A stretch of DNA of 64,000 nt, taken from contig CAKKPG010000003.1 in the NCBI GenBank assembly GCA_919901555.1, positions 1 through 64,000 of the forward strand. The letters are read 5' to 3'. The position numbers and the translations under genes were made by a program. Within the stretch, counting starts at the first letter, position 1; the number at the start of each line of letters is the position of its first letter. Below the pieces are notes generated by a model. That model searched no databases. It had not been told where the DNA came from and worked only from the letters and a program-made list of their open reading frames with translations. Shown here piece by piece: positions 45,612 through 56,300 of this stretch. The stretch comes from Nitrospiria bacterium. GTDB lineage: Bacteria; Nitrospirota; UBA9217.

Positions 45612-46047
45612 ATAAACCTCGGAAAAAACGCGCCGGTTACAAACATGCTTATCCACATGTGTTGATAACCGGTTTTCTCTTTTTTTTTCTTATTGTTATG
45701 ATCTTGCTCGGAGGCTTATTATCCGCTTTTTGATACCCTGGTTTTGCTGGAATAGTTGTGTCTACAGTTGATCGTCCTTCGCACACATTTTGCAGCTTCC
45801 GGCCTGTGCCTCTTTGCGACAACGTCAGACTATACCAGAACCCGTTTTTTCTAGCAAGGTATTTTTCTCCGCCCGGGGCTGAAACGCCCAGGGAAAGACC
45901 GGAACGCATGCATATGCGAAAAATTTGCTTGACATTGCAACTAGTCCCCTATATGATTTAAAACGTTTGTTTCTGTTTTTTGCTCGCGGTCGTGACGATG
46001 TCACGGCTGTTTGCTCTGTTCCGAACTTGTTTGAGGAGGTGAAAGTC
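45612..46047. other. Probable replication origin (oriC) between dnaA and tusA
   Basis: Two DnaA boxes face each other: TTATCCACA (45649-45657, perfect) and, on the other strand, TTATCAACA (45660-45668). They are enclosed by CCGGTTA (45633-45639) and TAACCGG (45666-45672). An AT-rich tract of T-runs (45673-45702) follows and could be the unwinding element. Genes point away on both sides and the minus-strand block to the left is co-oriented with a fork leaving this site. The assignment is inference from structure and gene order. Confidence 0.7.
45929..45957 (+). promoter_or_regulatory. Sigma70 promoter of tusA-dsrE2
   Basis: TTGACA (45929-45934), a 17-bp spacer and TATGAT (45952-45957). The predicted leader to the tusA ATG is about 84 nt. 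Confidence 0.75.
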
Positions 46048-46290
46048 ATGTCAGCAGATATTAAAGCAGATCAGATGCTTGACGCCAAAGGACTGAGTTG
46101 CCCGCTGCCTATTCTCAAGACCAAGAAAGCGGTCGAGGCAATGACGAAAGGCCAGGTCCTCAAGGTGGAGACCACGGACGCGGGTTCAAAGAACGATATG
46201 AACTCATGGGCCAAACGGACGGGAAATGAGATCCTGAAGGTCGACGAGGGCCCGGGCGTGTTCACGTTTTACATCAAAAAGAGCGCTTAG
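46048..46290 (+). CDS. tusA: TusA-family sulfur carrier protein
   Basis: An 80-aa protein with the family signature LDAKGLSCPLPILKTKKAVE; the Cys in SCPLP carries the persulfide. TusA proteins pass sulfur to tRNA thiolation (via MnmA) or, in sulfur-metabolising bacteria, to DsrE/Dsr systems. A textbook ribosome site (GAGGAGGTGAAAGTC) precedes the ATG. Followed by a DsrE2-like gene on the same strand, which suggests a dissimilatory or redox sulfur-trafficking role as well. Confidence 0.93.
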   Translation: MSADIKADQMLDAKGLSCPLPILKTKKAVEAMTKGQVLKVETTDAGSKNDMNSWAKRTGNEILKVDEGPGVFTFYIKKSA

Positions 46291-46458
46291 GACTTCATAC
46301 ACCGAGAACAACAGGGATGACTCGGGCGTTTTCTCATTCTCTCATCAAAAGCCCGGAGGGAGGTTGATAGAATGGCACAGGGGGCTCGGGCTCGTACTGG
46401 CTCCGCGTCGCGGACATCGCGTTCTCCATCAAAAAAACCGGTTAAGGAGATTCACAAG

Positions 46459-46926
46459 ATGGAACAAAAGAAGATGGCAATCATCGCGTCCAAGGGTTCG
46501 CTCGATATGGCATACCCGCCGCTCATCTTGGCCACGACGGCCGCAGCCATGGACATGGATGTAACGATATTTTTCACCTTTTTCGGCCTGGAAATGATCA
46601 AGAAGAACCAGGCTGATAAGCTCAAGGTCTCGCCCCTCGGCAACCCGGCGCTGCACATGCCCGTCCCGAACATCGTCGGCGCCATGCCGGGCATGGAGGC
46701 CATCGCCACGGCTATGATGAAGTCCATGTTCAAGAAACACGGTGTGGCCACCATCTCGCAGCTCCTGGAGCTTGCAAAAGAGAGCGGTGTCAAGCTCATC
46801 GCCTGCCAGATGACCATGGACGTCCTCGGCATCAAGCAGGAGGACATCATCGATGGCGTCGAGTTCGGCGGCGCGGCAACGTTCATGGACATCGCCGCGG
46901 ACGCCCAGATATCCCTGTTCGTATAG
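46459..46926 (+). CDS. DsrE2-like sulfur-relay protein
   Basis: A 155-aa DsrE/DsrF superfamily protein of the DrsE2/DUF1586-like subtype. MAIIASKGSLDMAYPPLILA, a hydrophobic strand region VTIFFTFFGLEMI, a central loop (PLGNPALHMPVPNIVGAMPG) and the conserved Cys in KLIACQMTMDVLGI are visible. Partners of TusA in rhodanese-tusA-dsrE2 clusters. The start at MEQKKMAII (46459) has AAGGAG 9 nt upstream; a longer frame from 46372 has an Arg/Ser-rich leader that is probably not translated. Confidence 0.88.
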   Translation: MEQKKMAIIASKGSLDMAYPPLILATTAAAMDMDVTIFFTFFGLEMIKKNQADKLKVSPLGNPALHMPVPNIVGAMPGMEAIATAMMKSMFKKHGVATISQLLELAKESGVKLIACQMTMDVLGIKQEDIIDGVEFGGAATFMDIAADAQISLFV

Positions 46927-46992
46927 CCCGACGGACCCCTCTTCAATCACGGTCCAATAGCCCGCGCCGCGGCACGGGCCGGAGATAATCTG

Positions 46993-48093
46993 TCACGGCA
47001 GTTTAGCTTCCCGGCGCCGTATGAGCTCTATCAGTTCACGCACCTCTCGGCTGGAAGGCCGCCCCTCTGAGGCTAGTGTTAGTGATGTTCTGGCATCGCC
47101 CAATGCCGCATTGAGCTCCCCCTTTGCCGTCAAGAGCCTCGCCCGATTAAAATAGGCCATTGCAAAGCGGGAATCGAGCTCGATCGCCCTGCTATAGTCG
47201 CGGATCGCACCGGCGATATCGGCCGTTAAATGAAGCGCGACCCCACGATTATAGTGCAGGTCCGCCGCGTTCGGCTTGAGCTCTATCGCCCGATTGAAAT
47301 CCCTGATCGCCTGTGCAAACGCGCCCTTCTTCACGAGCGCCAAGCCGCAGCTCCGGTATGCAAGGGCGTCATTCGGATCGGCCGCAATGGCCCTTTCGTA
47401 ATCGGTAAATGCGGCGTCAAGGTCTCCGAGCGCCTCCCGGGCCTTGCCGCGGTTATGATAGGCCGCCGCATAGGCCGGATCGATCTCAACGGCCTGCGTG
47501 TAGTCCTGCATGGCGGCCGCGAGCTTCGGTTCCTGCATGTGGGCGTTGCCGCGGTTGAAGTACGCCGTTGAGAACAGCGGCTCCATGCTGATTGCCTTGG
47601 TATGGTCCTCAATGGCTCCCGGCACGTCGCCCAGCTCCTGCCGGGCCAGTCCGCGATTAGTGTAGTTCCTTGCCGAGGGCGGGCCGAGCTCAATGGTTTT
47701 CGTGAAGTCCTTGAGCGCCTTCGTCGCGTCACCCAGGGCCAGGCGGGCTATGCCGCGGTTCCGGTATGCTTCGGAGAGTGATGGATCCGTCTTGATCACT
47801 GCCGTATAGTCGGCGATCGCGCCTCGGTAGTCACCGGCCTGACGCCGCTTGTTTCCCCGTTCAAAGTACTCGTTTGACGTCCGGGGGGTCTTTTTTACCG
47901 CCTTCGCGGGGTCGGAACGACCCTTCTCGATCTCTGCTGTTTGCTGCGGCCGGCCTGCCGGTCCGCTTTGCTTTCCGGTGGCGCCCTGCCGGTGCTGTCC
48001 TCCCGACTGCCACAGCAGCAGGAGAGCGCCGACCACAGCAACCGCCCCGATCAAAGGCCATAGAGCTTTATTGTTCAACTTCATCAGAATCAC
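46993..48093 (-). CDS. TPR repeat protein, membrane-anchored
   Basis: A 366-aa protein with an N-terminal anchor (LWPLIGAVAVVGALLLLW), a basic/Pro/Gln linker and about eight consecutive TPR units of the FN-RG/YR-NRG type (YFERGNKRRQAGDYRGAIADY, AYRNRGIARLALGDATKALKDF and so on, residues 75-345). The TPRs probably face the periplasm and assemble a complex. It directly follows a lipoprotein gene (48096) in the same orientation with 2 bp between them, suggesting a common role. Confidence 0.78.
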   Translation of the reverse strand: MILMKLNNKALWPLIGAVAVVGALLLLWQSGGQHRQGATGKQSGPAGRPQQTAEIEKGRSDPAKAVKKTPRTSNEYFERGNKRRQAGDYRGAIADYTAVIKTDPSLSEAYRNRGIARLALGDATKALKDFTKTIELGPPSARNYTNRGLARQELGDVPGAIEDHTKAISMEPLFSTAYFNRGNAHMQEPKLAAAMQDYTQAVEIDPAYAAAYHNRGKAREALGDLDAAFTDYERAIAADPNDALAYRSCGLALVKKGAFAQAIRDFNRAIELKPNAADLHYNRGVALHLTADIAGAIRDYSRAIELDSRFAMAYFNRARLLTAKGELNAALGDARTSLTLASEGRPSSREVRELIELIRRREAKLP

Positions 48094-48095
48094 CC

Positions 48096-48746
48096 TCAGT
48101 AGTACCGGCGTTCACGCTCGCCCGTCGCAGGGGGGAGCGTCACGTCACCAGGCGCGCCCGGTGTCGAAGCGCCCGCATCCTTTTGTTTGGGACACGAGGA
48201 TGCCGGTACGCCGTGTAATGGCTGCTTCTGGTAGTCTCCCGTTTCATCTTTGACGATCTTTTCGAGCACAAACCCGCAGTAGCGCCTCGAGACAAACTCG
48301 AACTTCGTCTCGTAAAGCGCATTTTCGCCCGGCGTAAACAGGTAGCCTACGGGTCCGCACTCCTCGACCATCTTCTGATCGGGCCGCGTCAGGGTTTCAG
48401 ACTTGTAATAGAATGAGACAGCTATCGGTTCGTTCGCCTTCACGTAAAACTCGTCGAACTTTCCCTTCTTCGGCTGCAGCGGCATATCAAGGCGCTTCGC
48501 GCACCGGACGAAGCCGGCATAGGGGCCTGCGACACCGGCGCCCTCATTGTCCCGGTTGAAGCAGGTCTCGCCCGGGTAGAACCGGACCATAGCCCCCTGG
48601 TAGACGACCCTGATCTTCGCACGGGGCCCCTCTGCCGGTTCCGTGTACGGCGGCGCGACGCTGAACGCGAGGCTCCGCAGAGGGCCGCAGGAAGGAAGAG
48701 TGAACAGCAAAAGAAGCAATATGATTATATGTCGAGTGATCCGCAT
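48096..48746 (-). CDS. Hypothetical lipoprotein
   Basis: A 216-aa lipoprotein starting at MRITRHIIILLLL, with lipobox FTLPSC and acylated Cys near residue 20. The mature domain has several conserved-looking Cys residues (ETCFNRD, VRCAKR, EECGPVG, RRYCGF) that could form disulfides, and a Pro/Gly-rich tail. No family recognised. Upstream of and probably co-transcribed with the TPR protein. Confidence 0.7.
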   Translation of the reverse strand: MRITRHIIILLLLLFTLPSCGPLRSLAFSVAPPYTEPAEGPRAKIRVVYQGAMVRFYPGETCFNRDNEGAGVAGPYAGFVRCAKRLDMPLQPKKGKFDEFYVKANEPIAVSFYYKSETLTRPDQKMVEECGPVGYLFTPGENALYETKFEFVSRRYCGFVLEKIVKDETGDYQKQPLHGVPASSCPKQKDAGASTPGAPGDVTLPPATGERERRYY

Positions 48747-48968
48747 TGAGCTTACCTTGCTTTTAACCGTTAACACAACTCGCGACTTGTACAAATCATA
48801 GCCTCAGTCTACAAAATCCAAATAGCTGGGGGAACCATTAGACCACGAGACATAAATTCTTGCTCTGGCAGCCGACGTGATCTTTTCCAATCAGGCGTGG
48901 ACAATACGGTTCCCTTCATCGATGTTCCGGCAGAGCCGCTCATGGGTGACCCCATGGGGTTTTCAAGG

Positions 48969-48992
48969 CACCCCGCAGCAGAGCTGCGGGGT
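48969..48992. repeat. CCCCGCAGC hairpin repeat
   Basis: CACCCCGCAGC-aga-GCTGCGGGG followed by taaaatt, 25 bp past the stop of the outer-membrane protein gene. It has the same plan as the hairpin at 16271-16291 (CCCCGTAGC-aaa-GCTACGGGG) with a compensated change in the stem. Confidence 0.6.
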
Positions 48993-49016
48993 AAAATTAG
49001 AGCCCAATCTTTTCGC

Positions 49017-49733
49017 TCAGAAGGTGTACTTGAAACCTGCTGTTAAACCTGCGAATGTTTGATCAAAACTGCCGCTGCCATCAGAAAATGAACCGGAAAA
49101 TTTCTCGCTCTTGTATCCAACATTAATGGCGGTATTCGAAGACGTGCTAAAAGCTACGCCAAGCTCAAAGGACGGTCCGTCCATATCTTCTGAAGAGAGT
49201 GTAGATTTAATATCAAGGAACATCCAGCTCAAACTGCCATACAGAGTAACTGATTCGCTTACGGGAATATTCCCCAGAACGCCGACACCCGGCCCCTTTA
49301 TCTTTATATCTGTTGTAAAATTCACAGTGCCGATGGGCCACTCATCCGTAAAATCAGAGGTGTTGGATTTATAGGCGACAAACGCCCCGAATTGTGGAGT
49401 AAACATATATCCGGCCATAAGGTCGAGGTCTGTTCTGCTTCTAATTGTCTCTTTTCCAACAAAAGGAGCGGAAAAATAAGTGTCTTGATAGTCAGAGACG
49501 GCAAAAAGCAGCGAACCTTTGAGGAACATCTTGTTCTCTAATTCAACATCCACCGTTGGTCCTATCATCCATACGCCATCATATTCCACTGAGCCCGTTG
49601 GATATGTCTCTTCCCACGAGCTGAACCATGCCTTTACGCCGAGAGTTGTTTTGGTATCCACTGCAAAGGCCGCACCCTCCCAAAGCATCATCATTACTGC
49701 TGCTGCTGCGAACAAACTTCCCGTTTTCCTCAT
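49017..49733 (-). CDS. Outer-membrane beta-barrel protein
   Basis: A 238-aa protein with a signal peptide (SLFAAAAVMMMLWEGAAFA) and alternating hydrophobic/polar strands ending in an aromatic C-terminal strand (AGLTAGFKYTF, final Phe), the hallmark of BAM-inserted barrels. Patterns such as LDLMAGYMFTPQFGAFVAYK and SVTLYGSLSWMFLD are typical strands. Function (pore, receptor or structural) cannot be told. Composition is more AT-rich than surrounding core genes. Confidence 0.75.
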   Translation of the reverse strand: MRKTGSLFAAAAVMMMLWEGAAFAVDTKTTLGVKAWFSSWEETYPTGSVEYDGVWMIGPTVDVELENKMFLKGSLLFAVSDYQDTYFSAPFVGKETIRSRTDLDLMAGYMFTPQFGAFVAYKSNTSDFTDEWPIGTVNFTTDIKIKGPGVGVLGNIPVSESVTLYGSLSWMFLDIKSTLSSEDMDGPSFELGVAFSTSSNTAINVGYKSEKFSGSFSDGSGSFDQTFAGLTAGFKYTF

Positions 49734-50115
49734 GTCTATGGCCCCTTTTTTAGATTGTCTTATTGCCTCTTTCCCAACACCTGCGCTTTAAAAAAATCAA
49801 AGCGCCGCCTTATGGTCCGCTTCGCCTCCTTTCATTTCATTTGAAAAAACTCCGTGTCCTGTATATTGAATCGTTGGGTTGTACTACATTAACCCAACCG
49901 GCGTCCCATTAATTTCAGCCTGTCCCCAATGCCCGCGTGATTGCCCATGAGGAACGAGGCGTGGACGGCGCATCCGGCGTCCTGGACGATCTGTCCGAAA
50001 CGCTCGCAGCATGGGGCGATTTAACAAACTCCGGTCTTCTGTCAAACAGAAGACAAAGCATGTAACGACGGCACCCATGTTTTCAAAGAAGTAACCCCTG
50101 TGATCCCTGCATCTC
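49734..50115. other. Intergenic region between barrel gene and immunity gene
   Basis: No gene with a ribosome site is visible. A plus-strand fragment (about 49925-50064) translates to a plausible protein tail (GVDGASGVLDDLSETLAAWG) but has no start and may be gene debris. No terminator recognised. Confidence 0.4.
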
Positions 50116-50355
50116 TTATCTCTTCGGGGCTCCTGTTGCCATTACACGACCATGCTGGTTGTTTATTCTTATCCATGGGCTTGGCTTGATTTGTCCGTTA
50201 ATCCACACCAACCATGTACGTAACTCCTCCACAACCCGAGGATTGCTACTTGCCCAGCCATGAACAGCGCAAAACTTTAAAGCAATATCTAAGGCTTGTT
50301 CTTTCACTATTTTCGGCTTTGGAATGAAAAACAACAATCTAATAAATTTAATCAC
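50116..50355 (-). CDS. Putative immunity protein for the TpsA/CdiA-like toxin
   Basis: A 79-aa protein whose start overlaps the toxin gene stop by 4 nt, the position of cdiI in contact-dependent inhibition loci. The sequence (KEQALDIALKFCAVHGW, a conserved TWLVW segment, SPWIRINNQHGRVMATGAP) suggests a small alpha/beta fold resembling NTF2-like immunity families. Low GC matches the adjacent toxin tip, so the two probably arrived together. The immunity function is inferred from position. Confidence 0.6.
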   Translation of the reverse strand: MIKFIRLLFFIPKPKIVKEQALDIALKFCAVHGWASSNPRVVEELRTWLVWINGQIKPSPWIRINNQHGRVMATGAPKR

Positions 50356-53300
50356 TTTCTGTCCCCATATAACGATTGATATGCGTAGTAGCTCATACCA
50401 CCAGTAATGCCAACGTATCCAAATGCTTCAAATGTTAGTCGTGTTTTTGAAATTCCGTATCCATCTAGTGGAAAGGTTAGTCCGTACCTTAAGCTACCAA
50501 CACCAACTGTCTCGGCAATTGCTTCTTCTAAATAGCGCGCTAAATGTGAATTTTGGTATGCCCACATGCCAATCTCAGCTCTTGTCTCTTGCAAGGGGCC
50601 TCCAAGAGGAGTGAAAAAGCGGTGCACACCCTCATGTGTAACTGTTTCTATAAGCTCCTGCCCTGACAAGCCATGCGCGATTGTGATGTTGCCGAATTCA
50701 TCCGTTAAACCTAGTGCGTCACCTGTATCACCATATTTCCAAGGTATTTTGCTCGAAAAATCATCAGCAAAGCTCGATGCCTGCTTTGCTGCGGCGGTCT
50801 CTGTTTTCAGTGTTGTTGCGGCGGCCCGTGCCTCAGTTGCCACAGGCCCGAGGTTGGGCACCACAGAAGCGGGCGATGCTTCCACGCCTGCTGCCGTGTA
50901 TATCCCTGCCTCCGTAACGCCCATGCATCCAAAGGGATTTGCCAGGCAATACCCCACCGGATTTTGCAAGAATGCCGTCACCTCTGCCCCGACGGCTGAG
51001 AGGGCAGGCCACAGCACATACCCCCCTGCGGCCACCACGGCTGTCTTGCCGAGGATCTCATGGGGCAGGTTCTTTTCTCTCCATTCCTGCGGGGTAAGCC
51101 CGCGGCTCTGCTGTGTCTGTGCATGGGCATAGCTGTCCAGATTGCGCAGCCGGACATCCATGTTGATGTACGGGTTGTAGTACTCTTCTGCCGTGACCTG
51201 GACGCTATTCTTGCCCATGAAGCTGGTGACCTGCCTGTCTTCTCTGAATCCATCGGTCTTTGCGGTCTCATAGTCTGCCCAGCGCAGCATTTGGCGCATG
51301 AGACGGCCCTCGGCCTCGTCTTCCGTGATGTCCAATCCTTCCTTGTCCTTGACCCACTTCTGGAATTGCTTGGCGTATTTCTTGGCGCGGTCTATCTCGT
51401 GCTGATGCAACTGCCGGTTGTACTTCTCCCCGTCGAGGGCCGTTGCAGCGCCGGTCATGACCTCGGATGAGTTCCCTCCGGTGAGCTTGGCTGCCGTGGC
51501 GCCGATGATGACGCTGGCCCACTGCTGTTCGGCGTCGGAAAGTTTCCTCGTCATGTCCCGGCTAAGCTCGGCTGCGCCTGCGCCGACGGCTCCGGAGAAG
51601 GCGTTGCCTCCGCCGTACTTGGCTTGGAGCCCGCCGACAAGCGCGTGCATAGCGGTCTTGATGGCACTGCCTTCTTTCCAGGTGTCGTATTGTTCCTGAT
51701 ACTTCTGCATGTCGGCCCTGGCCTGGGCGATGACAGCATCAATGTTGCCCATGTTCAGGCCCTGCTTTTCATAATCCTTGATCGCCTTGAGGTCTTCTTC
51801 TGAGGGATTTTCCTTGTTCTTGAGTTTTCGGTAATCGTCTGCGGCCGTTGACGTCAGTTCAGCCTTCTTATAGGGGTCGGTAAACATTTTTGCGATGTCC
51901 CCGACGAGCCTGAAGGCTTCTTCGCCGAAGACCCTGGCGAACTCCTGCTGTTCCTCCACCTTCTTCTGGTCGAAGATCTTGCCCAAGGCCTGGTGCGCGG
52001 CCTCAGGATCGCGGGAGAGTTCGCTGAGGTCCTGGTCCGGGTTGCTCCGGATCCGGATGGTGGCCGGGCTGATGGCTGCGAGCGTGGCGCTGCTTTCGCT
52101 GTCTGACGAAGATACGCCGACAATGGGTACGCCGGACACGCCTGTGCCGCCGATGCCGGGTTTGGATGGATCATAGCCGGCGCTCACGCTCGTTGTGCTT
52201 GCGGAGTATTCCGCCTTGTTCTCGATATTGGACCAGGAGAACGTCCCGGTGCTCAGACTGTTTTTGTCCGCTTCTGCCGTGCTCGCGATCACGGCGCCTT
52301 TGAGCTCGGTATGCGCGCCGACGGTGATGTCAAAGCCGCCCGCTCCGGCGAAGAATCCTGTCTGCTCGATGACGGAGCGGAACTCGGACTCGGTCTTTCC
52401 CTGGGTGTAGGAGAGGTTCCCGCTGCCCTTGCCGGGTCCAATGGGTATGCTCACGCTGCCGCTTACGCTCTTGTTCTCTGCGCGGTAGGTTTCGGTGTCC
52501 TGCTCGCTCTCGAGGGAGAGGTTCCTGCCCACATCGGCCGTGATCGTCTCTGCCCGTGCCTGCGCGCCCTTGAGCGTCGTGTCCCTGCCGCTCTTGATTG
52601 AGAGATTCTCCTGGGCCGTGAGTTGGGTCTCCGTGTGGGTGAGGCTGTGCGCTTCGGTATTGCCGGTGGAGTAGGAGCCTTCGGCATAGACGGCGACGCC
52701 TCCCTGACCCTTCCCGCTGACGCCGACGGAGACGCCGGCGCCGCCGGAGGAGCTCCTGCTCGTGCTCCTGCTGTCCATGGTGTTTTTTGCGGACTGGAGC
52801 GTGATGTCGCGGGCCGCGTCAAGGCTGATATTCTTCCCTTCGAGCGCGCTGCCGATAACGGCGATGTCACCGCCTGCTCCGTTGGCGCCCGTGGCCGTGA
52901 TGTTCAGGCTGCCGTCGGTGATGAGCCTGCTGCCCACGGCAGTCGTGCTGTGGCTTTCGCTCTCGCTCTTTGACTTGCTCGTGCTGACGCCGACCTTGAC
53001 CTGTACGCTCGTGGCCGCATCTAAGTTCTGATAGGCGTCATAAAGCGCTCTGCCGCCGCGGTAGGCATAAAGCGCCTTGAGCCGGCTGTCCTGCACCTGG
53101 TCGGAGCGCTCCTCGGCCTCGTGGGCCTTGCCCACGTTCTCGATGACCTTGTTCCCTACCTGGAGGTTGAGACCGTAGCTCTTGCTTTCGAAGGTGGACC
53201 GGGTATCAGCGGTGTTGTAAGCCGAATTGATGGCGACATTCCGCGCCGTGATGTCCGTTCCTGTCGCTGAGAGGACTTCGCTGCCCGTTATCGCGGCGTC

Positions 53301-56300
53301 CTTCCCCGCGGTGATGGTCACCCCGCCCGACACGGAGCCCACGGCGCTGCCGACGTTGTTCACGACGTCGACCTCGCTCGTGCTCTTTTGTTTCGTCGTT
53401 CCGTAGGTGGCGCCGAGCCCGCCTTTTCCAAAAGAGGCGCTGACGCCGGTCCGCCTCTTGCGCTGCTCCTGCTCTTCGTGCAGGGTTTCCCCGGCGGTGG
53501 TTATTGCAACGTTGCGCGCCGCGGTCAGGGATACGTCGCCGCTGCCGACCACGGCGCTCCCCTGGACGGTGAGATCATTGCCGCTCGCAATGGTGACCGT
53601 ATCGCCTGACACCGTGCTGCCCGCGGCAATATCCTGCTCTGTCACGGTCCGGCTTTCGTTCAGTTTGCCGGTGAGGGCGCCCTTGGTCCTGGTGCGGTTC
53701 TGCGTGAGGCTCGTGTGCCGCTCCCGCGCTTCTTTGACGGTGACGTCGTTCTCAGCCGCGAGCGTCACGCCGCCGGCCTGACTGGCAATGCTGCTCCCCT
53801 CAATGGTGATGCTGCCGGGCGCGGGCCCGTCGTCTCCGCCGGTCCGGCGTTCCGCGCCGACGCCCTGGCGTCCCGCGACGATGATGACGCTGCCGCCGGC
53901 CTCCAGGCTGGAGCCGACGGCAATCTCGTCGTCGGTCACGCTGAGGGTTGAGGAACTCTTGCTCTTTTTTGTGATGAGTTCATTCTGCGCAGCGCCGACA
54001 ACGGTCGCACCGCCCGAGGCCAGGCTCAGCGCGGCGCTGAAGGCCGCATTCAGACCGCTGGTTTTCAGCTCCCGCCGCTCGTGCTCCTCGTGACGGGTCT
54101 CCGTTGCAGCGGTGATGGTGACGTTGTCGTCTGCCGCAAGAGTGATGGAGTCAGCGGCTGCGACTTCACTGCCCCGCACGTTGATGTCCTTGCCGCTCGC
54201 GATCGTGACGCTGTTGCCGGAAATGAAGCTGCCCTGGACGAGGTTTTGTTCGATGTAATCTCTGGTCTCGACGGTCTTGGTGGAGAAGGTTCTTTTTTTC
54301 GTGGTCTTTGTTTCCGTCAGGCTTTCGTGATGTTCGAGCACTTCCTCGACCGTGACGTCGTTTTCAGCCAGAAGCGTCACGTCTCCGAATTGACTGGCGA
54401 TAATGCTTCCCTGGAGGAGGATGTTTCCGTACCCCTGGGCGGCTTCTCGGTCTCCGGACGGCAGCGCAGCAATGAAAATATTTCCCCCTGCCAGAAGACT
54501 GGAACCTACGACAGTTTCGTCGTCGGTTCTGGTGCGCGTGTAATTGTCCTGTCCACCTCCCTTGACATCGAGAAGGGACCGTTCTTTGACCGCCGTGATA
54601 GTCACATTGCGGCCGGCGAGAAGATCGAGATCAGCGCCTGCGGCAACCTGGGCCCCGGCAAGGGTAGCGTCCTGCCGGGCAGTGAGCGTAAGATTGCCGC
54701 CTGTCTGAACGGAGCTGGCGAGAATGGTCGTCTCGTCACGCGTATAGAAGCCGCCGCCGGCAAAGACCACGGCGACCCGCTCGTTCTCTTCCACACTTCC
54801 GATAGTGAGGTCGCGTCCTGCATAAAGCTCGGCATCTCCGCCCGCGGTGATCCCGCTGCCGGCGAGCACCAGGTCCCTGCCGGCCGCGGCGAGGATATCG
54901 CCGCTCGAGTCGATCGTCGCCTGGCTCTGCGCGCGAGTGGAGGCAAAGGCGCCGCTATCGCGGGTGACGGTCAGGGTCTCGCTCCGGATGTCGCGTCCCG
55001 CGTCAAGAGCGATCCGGCCGCCGGACAGCGTGCCGCTCTGGTTCACGATGTCGTTGGTTGAGGCAAGGGTGAGAAGCCCCCCGGCGTCGATCCTGCCTCC
55101 CTGGTTGATGATATCGGCGCCCATGATCGCGGCGCGGTCTCCGGCCATGATGGTGCCGCTGTTGAAGAGATCGTCGGACGTGCGGAGCTCGATGTTCTGG
55201 GCGGCAATGAGGGCGCCCGACGGCCGCAGGTCGTTCTGCCGGAGTTGGGACAGATACACGACCGGAGCGAGGACCTTCTGGCCCAGAACCTCCTGCTCCA
55301 CGAGCCAGACCATGTCTGTGGTAAGCTGGGCCATCTGCTCCGCGGTCAGGCCCACGCCCACTTTCAGATCAAATGCCTGCGCATAGGCGATTCCCGCATC
55401 CATGAGGGCCTGGAACTGTCCTTCGGCGCTGCTGGAGTCCTCCAGGAAGCGCCGACCGGTGGCCTGCGTAACCTGATCGAGTACCAGCTTCTGTTCATAG
55501 AACCCGTCACCCAGCCGTTTCTGGGTCAGTGCCGGATCGTAAGCCAGCCTTTCCAACATATAGTCGCTGGACATGAAATTCCTGAGGTCGGTGAAAAGCG
55601 GATTTGTCTCGACGAGATAGCCTTGGTTCGGGGCTGCCGGCTTATAGAGGCCGCCTTGAGGCATGGTGAAGGTGAAGTCCGGGATATTTGCAGTATCATT
55701 AGGAATCGATCCGAGAGACGTGGTTGAGTCTCCGGGCCCTTGGGTGACATTGTTGATCTCACCGGCGTTGACAGTCAACTGATTACCTGCGGCGATAGTG
55801 GCTGCGCCCGGCAAAAAAACATTTTGTGTCACGATTTCGGGGGAAGAATACGGGTAAGTGTACGGATCCTCAGGCCAGTTGCTATAACAGCCCCAAGGAC
55901 GACATGTCCTATTCTCGTATGTATAGATCAGTGTTTGAGTTCCTTCGCCTGTGGTGACGTTGAATCCTCCGCGGCCGGTATTATTGAGCACTCCGGTTGC
56001 ATCGATCGTAAGATTGTTTCCTGCGGCGATGATGGAGTATTCATTGTTGACATCGGTGGCCTGGATAGTCAAGTCACGACCCGCAAGGAGCGCGCCGGAA
56101 GGGCTGTCTGCCGTCACTTGGGTGACTGTCGTGTTCTCCACATAACTGGCAGTAGCCCTGATGTATCCCGCATATACAAATTTGATCCCTACCGGCAGCC
56201 CTTCTGGTATCGGAATTGGTACATTCATAAAAGTTTCTGTCTGCTCAGGATCCAAAAACTCTTCCGTCGTAAAGACTCGTTTCTTGTTGGTTATCGTGTC

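Noticed and set aside
49884-50078. Minus-strand 64-aa frame downstream of the immunity gene
   Set aside because: Arg/Pro-rich and without a ribosome site; the opposite strand looks more like debris of a former gene.
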